A program made the position numbers and the translations under genes. Positions 10,579 through 22,500 of a stretch of DNA of 64,000 nucleotides are shown piece after piece. How positions within the stretch are numbered: position 1 is the stretch's first letter; each line of letters starts with the position of its first letter. The notes beneath the pieces were generated by a model that saw nothing but the letters and a program-made list of their open reading frames with translations, did not search any database and was not told where the DNA came from. Source of the DNA: Delphinus delphis (taxonomy: Eukaryota > Chordata > Mammalia > Artiodactyla > Delphinidae); assembly GCF_949987515.2 (NCBI RefSeq), contig NC_082690.1, forward strand, positions 102,608,400-102,672,399. The letters run 5' to 3'.

Positions 10579-13500
10579 ATGGATGGGGGCAAGGGGCCCA
10601 GGATCAGAGACTTCCTGAGTGGGAGCCTGGCCACCTGGGTGAGGGGGCAGTGCGAGGGAGTCTGGGGAGGGGAAATGAGCAGCAGGGAGGGGCTGGTGTG
10701 GGGTGGGGGGCGGGGGGGCAGAGCTGGGGCCTGAGGGCAGGAGCGGGCTCAGGTGGGGATGGAGAAGTCCAGGCAGCTGTGTGGCAGGAAAAGGGGTCCA
10801 GGCCCGTGGCCACTGGCGTTCAGGGGACTGGTGAGGAGGGGGCTGCGCGGGCCCAGGAGGCAGGTCAGAGGGGCTCAGGCTTCACTCTGCCGGTGCGGGC
10901 CTCCCACCCAGGCCAGCTGACTCCTTTGTGTCCCCACAGGCGCTGGGCCTGGCCGGGCTGGTGGGGGAGCCGGAGGAGGAAGAGGAGGAGGAAGGAGAGG
11001 GGCCTCTTTGTCCGGAGACGAGGTTCTTACGCCTCAGCGACGGGGCGCTGCTCCTCCGGGTGCTGGGCGTCATGTAAGGGCACCAGAGGGGGCCTCGGGG
11101 CAGCTGTGGAGGGGCTTGAGGGGCGGGGGGCCGGGCAGCCTGGTGGGAAGAGCCTGGTTTAGGGGAGGTGGGTCCTCAGTCACCCCTCCCACCTATCGTC
11201 CCCTGTGCCCACAGTGCCCCCAGTTCCCGAGGCGGCCCTCAAATGATCAGGGGCCACGATGGGCCCGCAGCCTGGCGGGTGTGGAACCTGAACCACCTGT
11301 GGGGCCGGCTGAGGGACTTCTACCAGGTGAGGGGTCAGGAGGGGGAGGCTGAGCCTGGGAGCCCCCTGCCTGCGGGAAGGCCCTTCTCACATCTCCCACC
11401 CCGTCTGCCGTCTGCTGCAGGAGGAGCTGCAGCTGCTGATCCTGTCTCCACCCCCAGACCTCCAGGCGCTGGGGTTTGACCCCTTCTCAGGTGCTCTCTC
11501 CCACCGCCCCTTCCTGTTTCTTCCCCCTATCCCTGCCGGTTAACCCCTTGTGGCTTGTGCCCTGCAGAGGAGGCGGTGGAGGAGCTGGAAGGCATCCTTA
11601 GGCTACTGCTGGGGGCATCAGTGCAGGTAAGTGGGGCAGGGAAGGGCAGGGTCTGGCTTTGGCCGCAGAGGTGGGAGACGCCGGTGTGAGCCTCACTGTC
11701 CCCTCCTCGTCGCCCTGCTCCCCCTGCAGTGTGAGCACCGGGAGCTGTTCATCCGGCACATCCAGGGCCTCAGCCTGGAGGTCCAGAGTGAGCTGGCTGC
11801 TGCCATCCAGGAGGTACAAGTTTGGTCGGCCGTCTGGGACACCCTGCCCCCTACTTCCTTGGCTGACCTGCTCTCCCTGTGCCTCCAGGTGACCCAGCCC
11901 GGGGCCGGCTTGGTGCTGGCGCTGGCTGGGCCCGAGCCTGGGGAGCTGGCGCCTCCGGAGCTGGAGATGCTGTCCCGGAGCCTGGTGGGGACACTGTTGA
12001 GGCTGGCTCGGGAGCGGGACGTGGGGGCCCAGGTACGAGGCGGCCGGAGGAGGAGGAGGAGGAGGAGGAGGAGGAGGAGGAGGAGGAGGGCCACGGGGAC
12101 CCAGCCGGGCACCCAGCCGCGTGCCGGAGGTGTGGGTGGGGGTGGAGCGCTGCAACAGTCACATGCGTCTTGTGGTGCTTGGGGGCAGATGTGGGGCTCT
12201 TGGGGCGGGTCACTCCTGACTCCTGACCTTTGACGTCCCCCAGCGGCTGGCTGAGTTGCTGCTGGAGCGGCAGCTGGCGGCCCCCTCGCTGCCTGAGGCT
12301 CCTGCCAGGACTCCCTCGGAGGGCGCCTCACACCACCTGGCCCTGCAGCTGGCCAACACCAAGGCCCAACTGCGGCGCGTCCGGCAGGAGCTGTGAGCGC
12401 GCTGGCTGGGAAGGACCTGGCGGGGGTAGGGGGTGGTGGAGGTGGGGGGTGGCGGGCAGGGAGCGCAGCTTAGGTCTGCGTGTGGTCCGGATGGGGTTCA
12501 GGCCTAGCAAGGGCTGGAGGGTGCAGGTCCCCAGACCCCTGCTGCGTCCCTTCCCTCCAGGGAGGAGAAAGCCGAGCTGCTGCTAGATTCCCAGGTGGAG
12601 GTGCAGGGCTTGGAGGCCGAAATTCGAAGGCTCCGCCAGGAGGTGCGCTCAGGTGCCCCCAAACATGGCCGCATTCCCTAACCCGCCCCCCGCACCTTCC
12701 CCAGCCTACTGCCTCCCCCAACCCGGCTCCTTCCCGTCCTCAACCCTCTGGCCAGCGGGTGGCCCTTCCTAGCTCCGCACCGTCTGGCCCAGGCCCAGGC
12801 GCTGTCGGGACAGGCCAAGCGGGCCGAGCTGTACCGCGAGGAGGCGGAGGCGCTGCGGGAGCGGGCCGGACGCCTGCCCCGCCTGCAGGAGGAACTGCGA
12901 CGCTGCCGGGAGCGGCTGCAGGCAGCAGAGGCCTGCAAGGGCCAGCTGGAGGTGAGGGGGGCGACGAGGCTGCAGGGGGCGGGGCATGGGGGGCGCGGCC
13001 TGCCGGGGACAGGGTGGGCCTCGAGAGGAGCGAATTTGGGCCAAGGGATAGGTCAGGCCCAATGGAGGGAATAGTCACCGCTAGGAGAACGCGGTCAGGT
13101 GGTGTCTGGGGACAGGCCCTCTGGAGGATGGGGCAGATGGAGGGGAGAGGTGGAGGCTGTAGGTAAGGGTAGCTGGAGAGGAAGGTGGGGCCAGTTGTAG
13201 GGGAGGCAGTGTCTGGAGAGAGCACCGAGCAACGGGGCTACGTGGGGCTTAGAAGGACCTTGGAAGGCAGTTCCTGGGGAGAAGGGGCAGGGCCTCCATA
13301 GGAGAAGGGCGGGGCCAGGTGCTAGGGAAGTGGTACCTGAAGAAACCTTGGAGGGGGAGGGGCAGATGGAGGGGAGAGGCGGGGCCTGGAGAGCAACAGG
13401 GGTGCAGAGTCAGATGGGGGAGGGGAGCCAGGGTCTGTGGCCCCGGAGTGCTGGGGGCATCGCACCACCATCTCTCTCTGCTCCCCCACCAGGAGGAGCG

Positions 13501-16500
13501 GGCGCTCTCCGGGGCTCTGGAAGCCTCGAAGGCGCTGCTGGAGGAGCAGCTGGACGCCTCTCAGGAGCGCTGTGCTCGGCTGCATGAGACCCAGCGGGAG
13601 AACCTGCTGCTGCGGACCCGGCTGGGCGAGGCCCATGCGGTGAGATTCCCAGGGGGAGCCCTGGTCACGCAGTGAGCTGTGACCCCAGTGGTCCCCAGGG
13701 TTCCTTGGTGATGCCTGTGACTCCTACTCCTTGTTTCCCCTCGTGACCCTTCAGCCCACACGCTTGGCCTGGCCCTGGCGGGGAGGGCTTGTCTGACCCT
13801 GCTCTCCCCTCCAGGAGCTGAGCTCTCTGCGGCATCAGGTGGACCAGCTGGCAGAGGAGAACGTGGAGCTGGAGTTGGAGCTTCAGCGGAGCCTGGAGCC
13901 AGCCCCAGGCTCTCCTGGGGAGGGTGAGTGGGACCCCAGTGGAGGGGCTGTGGGTGGGAGGCTGCCTGTGTTTTCCTGCACCTTAGTGGGGACAGCTTCT
14001 GATTTCATCCCCTTCCCCCGGGGGTGTCGGGGGGGGGTGGTGGGTGTGGGTGAGGAGCCGTAAGGGAGCAGAGGGATCCTGACCTCATCTCCCACACCCC
14101 AGCGCCCCGGCCAGGAGCGGCTCCCTCTCTGCATGAAGAAGTGAGGGAGGCAGAGGCTGGGCGGCTGCGGACCCTGGAGCGGGAGAATCGGGAGCTTCGA
14201 GGCCTGCTCCGGGCGCTGCAGGGGCAGCCGGGTGGCCAGGTGAGTCCCCTCCCCCAAGCATCAGCACGTCCTTCCTGGCATCCTCCTCTGGGTTTGACCA
14301 TCCCTCTCATGTGCCCTCAGCACCCCCTGCTGGAGGAGCCGAGCGAGGACTCCGTGATTCCAGAGCCAGACTCAGCTCCCCAGACTCGGCTGGCCTCAGA
14401 CCATGGCCCCCAGGGCTTGGCTGGTCAGGCAGGGGATGAAGGCCCCCAGGCTTTGGCCCCGGCTCCCCTGGCATCAGATTCAGCCCTCGAGGGGTTAGCT
14501 GAGTGTCCTCAGGCATCTGATTTGGACCCAAAGGTGGTGGAGAGGCCCCTCCAGGCGGCTGTCACGGTGCCTGTAGGCACGATGGCCCAGAAGTCAGGCC
14601 CTGCTGTAGGGGCACAGGAGTCCCTGCAGAAGGCTGGCCTTGGAGCCCCTCTCCAGATCCCTGCCGCTGTGGCCCCACCTCAGGGTCCAGATATCAAAAT
14701 TGAGGCCCAGCTGTCGCCGGGAGGAGAGACTGGAGAGTCGGTGCCTGAGGCCTTGGGGCTGAGACAGGAGGACCCTGAGAGCAAACCTGGACTCTCGGAG
14801 CCCAGCCTCTGTGGGCAGTTGGAGGAGACCCTAGACCAGAGGCTGGACCTACCCAAGGGGCGAGCAGAGGCCAGAGAGCATGAACAGAAGTTGGAGAGGA
14901 TGGTCGGGGACCCAGCCCAACAAAAACCACAGCAGAAGCTGGAGGGGGCTCCTGAGGCCCAGACCTGGGAGGGGAGGATCCCAGGGGAGATCCTGTCCGG
15001 TGGTGTCCCAGAGCAGGAGGCCCTCAAGGAGGAGATGGCACGGCTGAGGAGAGAGGCTGAGGCTCTTCGAGCTGAGCTGGAGGCCCAGGCCTGGAGGCTG
15101 GAGGCCCGAGGCACGGAGGCCGCCCGCCTCTCCGAGGAGCTGGCTCAGGCACGGAGGGCAGAGGCCGAGGCCCACCGGGAGGTGGAGGCCCAGGCCCGGG
15201 AGCTGGCCCGGCTGCGGGAGGCGGTGGAGGCCGCCGGCCGGGAGCTGGAGGCTGCGTCGCGGGAGCGCGGGGCGCTGGCGGAGGTGCTGGCAGCGACGGG
15301 CCGCGAGCGGAGGCAGTGGGAGCGAGAGGCGCCCAGGCTGCGGGCCCGGGCCGAGGCGGCCGAGGAGCAGTTGCAGGTGCTGCAGAGCGAGAGCCGCCGG
15401 CACCTGGAGGAGGCCGAGAGGGAGCGCCGGGAGAGGCAGGCCCTCCAGGAGGTATGTCGGGGCTCGTAGCCAGGGTCAGGAAGCAGGGTTCCAGGCCAGT
15501 TGCTGGGGTTTTGGGTTATTAACTCCATCAGCAGCCGCTGAGTGCCCAGCACTGAGCTGGGGCCGGAAATAGAAAGGCGAAGTCCCCTCCTGGCTCCCAA
15601 AGGCATGCCTGGCTTGGGAGAGGGGCAGATGTCCCCTGCCTTTGTTGGGGTGGCTGTAGCAGGCGGGCATGGAGCTAGATGGCCTGGGTGCAAATCCTGG
15701 CTCTCTGACTGTGGCGCTTTGCTCAGCTCTGTCCCGGTGCCTCCCTCTGTGAAATGGGGGTGCTCTTCGTAGCTGCCTCCGCGGGTCTTTGGAAGACCAA
15801 GGGAGATAATGGCATGAAGAGCCTAGTTCATGCTGGGCAAAGGCTCAAGATACGTTGGTTGTTACAGGCAAAGTGCTTCGGGAGCCCCACGGGAAGGGGA
15901 GCTGATGCCAGGGTCGGGGCAAGGAGGCTTCGGGGAGGGTTCTAAGGAAAGATCGAGATTTTGCTAAGCGGGGAAGGATGTTTCATCCAGAGGGAAAGCA
16001 TGTGCAAAGACTTGAAGGCATTAGAGATGCTCAGGGGCCCAGGAGATGTGGGGGAAGGTGGAGAAGTACATGGGACCAGCGTTGTAGGTGTTGGTACTCC
16101 GTCCCCAGGCAGGGAAATTCACCAAAGGGTGCAGGCGGACCTGTGTGAGGATGCGTTTGGGGAGGGTCACCTTGGTGTACAGGGGAACCTGGGGCCATAG
16201 GAGGCAGTGCCAGTGGTCAAGGTGGCAGGTGAGGGAATTCCCTGGCAGTCCACTGGTTAAGACTCCACGCTTCCACTGCAGGGGCACAGGTTCAATCCCT
16301 GGTCGGGGAACTAAGATTCTGCAAGCCGCGTGGTGCGGCCAAAAAAAAAAAAGGTGGCAGGTGAGGCTGGCTGGAGCTGGGATGGGGGGTGGAGGAGAGA
16401 GAAGACCTGGAAACCCCTCTATTCATTCAGTCAAGCATGTCTGCGGGCATCTCCTTGGCACCAGGCCCTGTACCAGGCAGCCAGTGCATGTGTCCTTCGG

Positions 16501-19500
16501 GAGACGCTCACTCACAGTCTGGGGTGGAGACAGGACCGTGCGGGGAGCCGTGGGGGTCCAGGAAGCACACTGGACTCAGGCTGGAGCACGTCAGGGAAGG
16601 CTTCCTGGAGGAGGAGAGAGAACGGCAGTGAGCCAGGAGGAGGTACAGGCCCGAGTTTGTAGGGGTGGAGTGTGAGGCGGGGAGTGGAGGGAGGTGAGAC
16701 TAAGACTTCATTAAGCAGGTTTCCTGTAGGGCAGGGCTTCGTCTTCCTTATGAGTAGAGGGAGGAGTTGCAGCTGTTTTCATGAGGGCAACGAGGAGTCA
16801 CTGGAGGGTTTAAAGTGAGCAGAGTGGTCAGGTCTGCGGGTCTGAAGGCCCCTCAGGGGAAGCAGAGGAGACCACAAGGCAATGGGATGGGTGTTCAGGC
16901 CAGTGGGGCACAGTGCTGAGGGGAAGGTGTGCTGCGGACGAGGACCCAAATGTTCTGGCTGAGCAGTTTCCAGTTTCTTCCCTGTTGCACAGAGGAGGGC
17001 ACTGAGATCCGGAGAGGATAAGTTATTTGCTCCGAGATGCCTCCTGATGGAGAGGAGTGAGGAACAGGCTGTTGGCTTGGCCTGGGGAGTGTGAGAATTG
17101 GAGGTGTGGGTGAGAGGGTAAGGCCAAGAGGTTGTCTCTGGGGTCCACTTTGTAGGAGGTGATGGAGAGATGCTGTCAGACGGACCTGGATTATATCTCA
17201 GATCCCCTCCTCAGCTGTGTGGCTTGGGGCCAGTTACTTAACCTCTCGGAGTCTCAGTTTCTTTACCTGAAACCAGAATAAAAACAATACCTGTGTCACG
17301 GGATCCTGTAAGGTAATGAATGTAGAGAGCTTGGGGCAGTGCCTGGCACTCAGTATGGGCTTAATCCATGGAGAGGGAGTGCCAGCAGGTGGGCAGTGAA
17401 GGTAGGGGTAGGGCTGGCCGGCTGGAGGAGCCGGCTCTGAGGACCAAGAGGGTGGAAGAGGCTGAGGACAAAGGGGAATTTTGTGAGATTTCCTGGTGGA
17501 GCAGTTCCTGGTGATAACTGGGTGTGGTACAGGCCGGGGTGGCTGGCCAGGGGAGGGAGGTCAGGGAACCAGGGGCCAAGGGGGTTGTCCAGGTGGGCCT
17601 CCTGGCTAGGGGGAGGGCAGGAGGCACGGTGGCTGGGGCATTGACGGCTGTGGCCGGAGCCTGCAGGGGGCAGGGCAGGGGTCTGGTCCGAGATGCAGGT
17701 CTTCCTGGGCACCACTGTTCTTCCTATTCTCCGCCCTGGGGCTCTTGTGGCTGCTGGCTGCAGGCAGCAGGGACTCATGGGACTCTTAGTTTTTCAATGA
17801 GAGGCCGTGGCCAAGGGTGTCTAGAAGTGCAGTGACCCTGAGCGGTGGTCCGGGTGGGGTTGTTAAGCCAGGAAGATCAGAGTAAGGGTTGGAAGACCCC
17901 ATTTCCAAGGGCAGGATTTGGCGGGCGGCTGTCATGGTCGGGCCTTCCCCAGGGTTTCATCCTGCCAGGGCCCCCACCCCCCGTACCTCAGAATGGTTTG
18001 CCCTACCTCGCGGGGCCCACAGGCCAGAGTGGGTCTCCCATCCACTTCCGCAGTGGTACGGCCCAACCGCCACAGGCTGCGTGGTCAGCGGCGTCCTGGC
18101 CCTCCCCGTCCCAGCTCCCACTGCGGTTAGGCCTGGCCCTCACCAAGTTCCTGCCCTCTGTGGCCACCCTCCTGTGGCTGAGGGTCCTGTCCAGACCCGC
18201 CTCCTCCGAGCCCCTCTTGCCCTCACATGGCCCGTGTGGCCTCAGAACGTAGGGTGAATCCAGCTGTTGCTGGGCACGCGAGGAACCATGGGCTCAGAGA
18301 GGTGAAGACGTTTGCCCAGCGAGTGCCTCTGACTCCTGGCCCAGGGGCCTCCCTCAGGCTTATAATCCCCAGCTCTTTCATACCCACTCTCCAAGGCGAG
18401 CAGGCCTTGTTCCCATTTTACAGATGGGGGAGTAGAGCCCCAAAGGGTTAAAGATATTTGCCCAGGGTGACAAAGCAAGGACAGAAAGCTGGGTCTCTTG
18501 ACTCTCAGGCCTGGGTGAGGGTGGTGGCCTGCCCTTCTGGCCCTGAGGCTTCTCTACCTGCCCTCAGGAGCTAGAGAAGGCCACGGCACGGGGCCAGGAG
18601 CTGGGGGCCCGGCTGGAGCATCTGCAGAGGGAGCTGGAACGGGCGACTCTGGAGCACCAGGAATTTCTGCGGGAACAGGAGGTCCAGCACCAAAGGTGGG
18701 GTGTTGCCTGAGGGGCAGAGAGGGGCAGGCAAGGACTTGGGGAGGGCTGGGAGCCAACACTTCTCCCGGCAGGTACCGGGGCCTGGAGCAGCGGCTGGAA
18801 GCTGAGCTGCAGGTGGCGGCCACCAGCAAGGAGGAGGCGCTGCTGGCACTCAAAACGAGGGCCCTGCAGCTGGAGGAGGAGCTGTTCCAGGTGAGGCCAC
18901 TGCCCTGCTTGCCGGGGCCTCGGCCCACTCCTCCCTCCATCCTGCACACAGACAGCCAGGGCCGCGTGCACTCGTATCGCCCCCTCGGTCTTGGCCCTCG
19001 CTCTTGGCCAGTTGCTCGCCTTGTGCCCCGATTGGGGGCCTGTAGGAGGGAGCACTGTGCTGGGAGCCAGGCGGCTCTGCCCGGACCTCGTCTCCCCCAT
19101 TCCTCAAATGGGCAGAGCCTGGCGCCTTTACTCTGAGGCACCTGCTGTGTCCCTCATGCGTGGGCGCCACCACTTCCTGAGCTCAGCGACTATCGTCCTA
19201 AGTTGGGAATCGTTTCTGATAGCCCTGTTGCGTGCGGGCTCAGCGCCGCTCTGGTACGGCTCCATACCTGGTTGCCACCGCCCTAGGGAGCCCACTGTCC
19301 ACCTGGGACAGAGGCAAGAACACAGGCGACCATAGCCCGTGGGCCCCCAGCAGACTGCTTAGCTGGCTGGTGTGGGATTGATTGGCGGAGGTTTTCTGGA
19401 GAAAGCAGTGTTGAAACTGGGGCCCAGAGGAGGAGTACGATGTGCAGAAGCAACAGCTCAGGCAGAGGCTGGGCTCTGCTGCAGAACCGAGAGAAGGTGC

Positions 19501-22500
19501 AAAGGGCAGGGTGGAGAGTGACGGAGCAAGGAGGGCAGGGCTGTGGGATGCTGGGCGGTGGGGGGAAGTGTGACGGGGGAGGACTGCCAAAGGGGGTAAG
19601 GGTCCGCTGCGCTGTGCCCAGGCCACTGCCACTCCCTCTCTCCTTGCAGCTGCGCCAGGGTGCTGTGGGACAGGGGCCTGAGAAGCAGGCTGAGCAGAGG
19701 GTCACGGAGGCCCAGAGCGCGCGGCTCATTGAGGTGGAGCGCAGCGTGAGTGTCGCCATGGTGGGCACGGGGCTGGGGGGTGTGCCCCAGAGGCCTGGCA
19801 CCGGCTAACCCCCTCCCTGCCGGGCAGAACGCAACGCTGGCCGCCGAGAAGGCGGCTCTGCAGGGGCAGCTGCAGCACCTGGAGGGGCAGCTGGGGAGCC
19901 TGCGGGGGCGCGCCCAGGAGCTGCTGCTGCAGAGTCAGCGGGCACAGGAGCAGAGCAGCTGCCTGCAGGTGGGTGACGGCCTGCGTACCTGTCCCCTGCC
20001 CCATCGCTGCCCACTTCCTGCCGCTTCCCCCTGACCCTGCCACTTCCCCTGTCCGTACCCCCTCTGCCTGCCTCTAGCCCCCGCGTCAGTACCCATTTCA
20101 CCCCGTCTCCAGCCCTCTCCTCCCCTGCCCGTACCCCCTCTGCCTGCCTCTAGCCCCCGCGTCAGTGCCCATTTCACCCCGTCTCCAGCCCTCTCCTCCA
20201 CAGCCGGCCATTAGTCCCTCCTGCTTGCCCTGCCCCGACCCCAGCCCCATCTGTGCCATCCCTGCCTTGTGCCACTTGCCCTCCCCTCCACGGCTGCCTC
20301 TGCCTTCGGATCCCTAGACCGCTCTCTCCTTTCCTCTGCCCCGCCCTCTGCCTTTTGCCCCCGTCCCTTACCCCCTTTCTGGCCTGGGACGTCACCCAGC
20401 AGGCCCTGCTCCCTCCTCTGGCCTAGGCTGAGAAGTCTGTACTGGAGCTGCAGGGCCAGGAGCTGCACAGGAAGCTGGGGGTGCTGGAGGAAGAGGTGCG
20501 GGCGGCGCGGCGCTCCCAGGAGGAGACCCGCGGGCAGCAGCAGGCCCTGCTTCGGGATCACGAGGCCCTCGCACAGCTGCAGCGGCGGCAGGAGGCTGAG
20601 CTAGAGGGGCTGCTGGCCCGGCACCGTGACCTCAAGGCCAACATGCGGGCACTGGAGCTGGCCCACCGGGAGCTGCAGGGCCGGTGAGCCTCCTCCAAAC
20701 TCCCAGCTCCTCTCCTGGGCACCCCCTACCTGCCCAGAGCAGATTCCCTGGGTGGGTCTGATGCCACCAAGGCAGCAGTGCCACCAGTGGACCCACCTCC
20801 ATTGCTGTGCCCTCTTGTGCGGCTGGGCTCTCTGCACTTCCGGGGTGGGCTCACCCCGGGGCTCATCGGCGGTCGGGAGTGGTGGGCGTCCGGCACAGCG
20901 TTCTGCCCTGTGGCTTCGCCCCGGCGCTTATGCTCAGGAGACGATGGACTTACAGGTCCAGACGGTCCAGCTACCTACACGCCCTGGCGTCAGTCCCTGC
21001 GGCCCTCTTAGCTCCTTGTTCATTGCAGGCACGAGCAGCTGCAGGCCCAGAGGGCCCACGTGGAGGCGCAGGAGGTGGCCCTGCTGGCAGAGCGCGAACG
21101 CCTGGTGCAGGACGGGCATCGGCAGCGGGGCCTGGAGGAGGAGCTCCGGAGGCTGCAGAGTGAGCATGACAGGTACCAGCCCTGGCACAGCCCCTCGCCC
21201 CTCGGGCAAGTTCTCAGTGTTCCCATCTGTGAAGTGGGATGGTGGTGAGTTGGTCGCTTTCCCCGTGGGGTCCTGCTTTGCCTCCTCTCCCCATCAAGGC
21301 TCCTCTGGCCCTCATGAGGGGCCTGCGGGGGTGGGGGTGGGGCAAGTCCCCTTGGAGAGCAGCTCTCCTTGCCTCTGCAGAGCTCAGATGCTGCTGGCGG
21401 AGGTGTCCCAGGAGCGAGGTGAGCTGCAGGGGGAACGCGGGGAGCTGCGGGGCCGGCTGGCGAGGCTGGAGCTGGAGCGGGCACAGCTGGAGGCGCAGAG
21501 CCTGCGACTGCGAGAGTCCAACCAGCAGTTGGACCTGAGCGCCTGCCGGCTGGCCACACAGTGTGAGGTGTGGTGAGGGGTGGGTGCTGGCTGGGGAGGA
21601 AGGTTGGCTTGGAGGGGGCGTTGGGGGCTGGCAAGAGCGTGGAGAGAGTGGAAGGCGGCAGCCCTGAGCCCTGTTAAGCACCCCCGCTTGTCCTGCCGCC
21701 TGCCCCTGACAGCTGTTGACGGAGCTCCGGAGCGCCCAGGAAGAGGAGAACCGGCAGCTGCTGGCCGAGGTGCAGGCTCTGAGCCGGGAGAACCGGGAGC
21801 TCCTGGAGCGCAGCCTGGAGAGCCGGGACCACCTGCACCGCGAGCAGCGCGAGTACCTGTGAGGGGCCGTGGGGGCCGGCGTGGCTGCCCCTTGGGTTGT
21901 TTATGGGGAGACGCCCTGGGAGGGCCTGGGAAAAGGGGGAGGCTGACCCCCAGGGGCTCGGGGCAGCAGGCATTTATCAGCCTATCCTGGGGTATGTCAG
22001 GCTGTGTTAACGGGCAGGGTTGTACCAGGGTGTACCCCGTGTTCCTGCCCAGGCCTCAAGCCCACATCCTCCCTCCCCATCCTCCCAGGGACCAGCTCAA
22101 TGCCCTGCGCCGGGAGAAGCAGAAGCTGGTGGAGAAGATCATGGACCAGTACCGCGTGCTGGAACCTGGGCCCCTGCCCCGGACCAAGTGAGAGGCCCCT
22201 CCATCCTGGTGGGCCTGGGATCGTCCCTACCTAGCCCCTGCCCTGCCCTGCCCTTCGAGCCCTGGCCCAGCCCAGGTCTGGGCCCCAGTGACGGTTTGCC
22301 TGGCCTTTGCCATCCCAGACATGGCCTCTTGTCCCTCCTTCCTCCCTGGCCTTAGCCCCTCTTGTGCCCTCTTGCCTCCAGGAAGGGCAGCTGGCTGGCA
22401 GACAAGGTGAAGAGGCTGATGAGGCCCCGGCGGGAGGGGGGCCCCCACGGGGGGCCGCGCCTGGGGGCCGATGGGGCTGGCAGCACCGAGAGCCTAGGGG

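Noticed and set aside
11693..12331. 212-codon minus-strand frame with a poly-Leu run
   Set aside because: The Leu run is the reverse of the AGG triplet tract; the rest is antisense to CCDC88B exons 6-8.
14849..15403. 184-codon minus-strand open frame, Leu/Pro/Gln-rich
   Set aside because: It is the antisense shadow of GC-rich CCDC88B exon 14 coiled coil; no start context or splice signals of its own.
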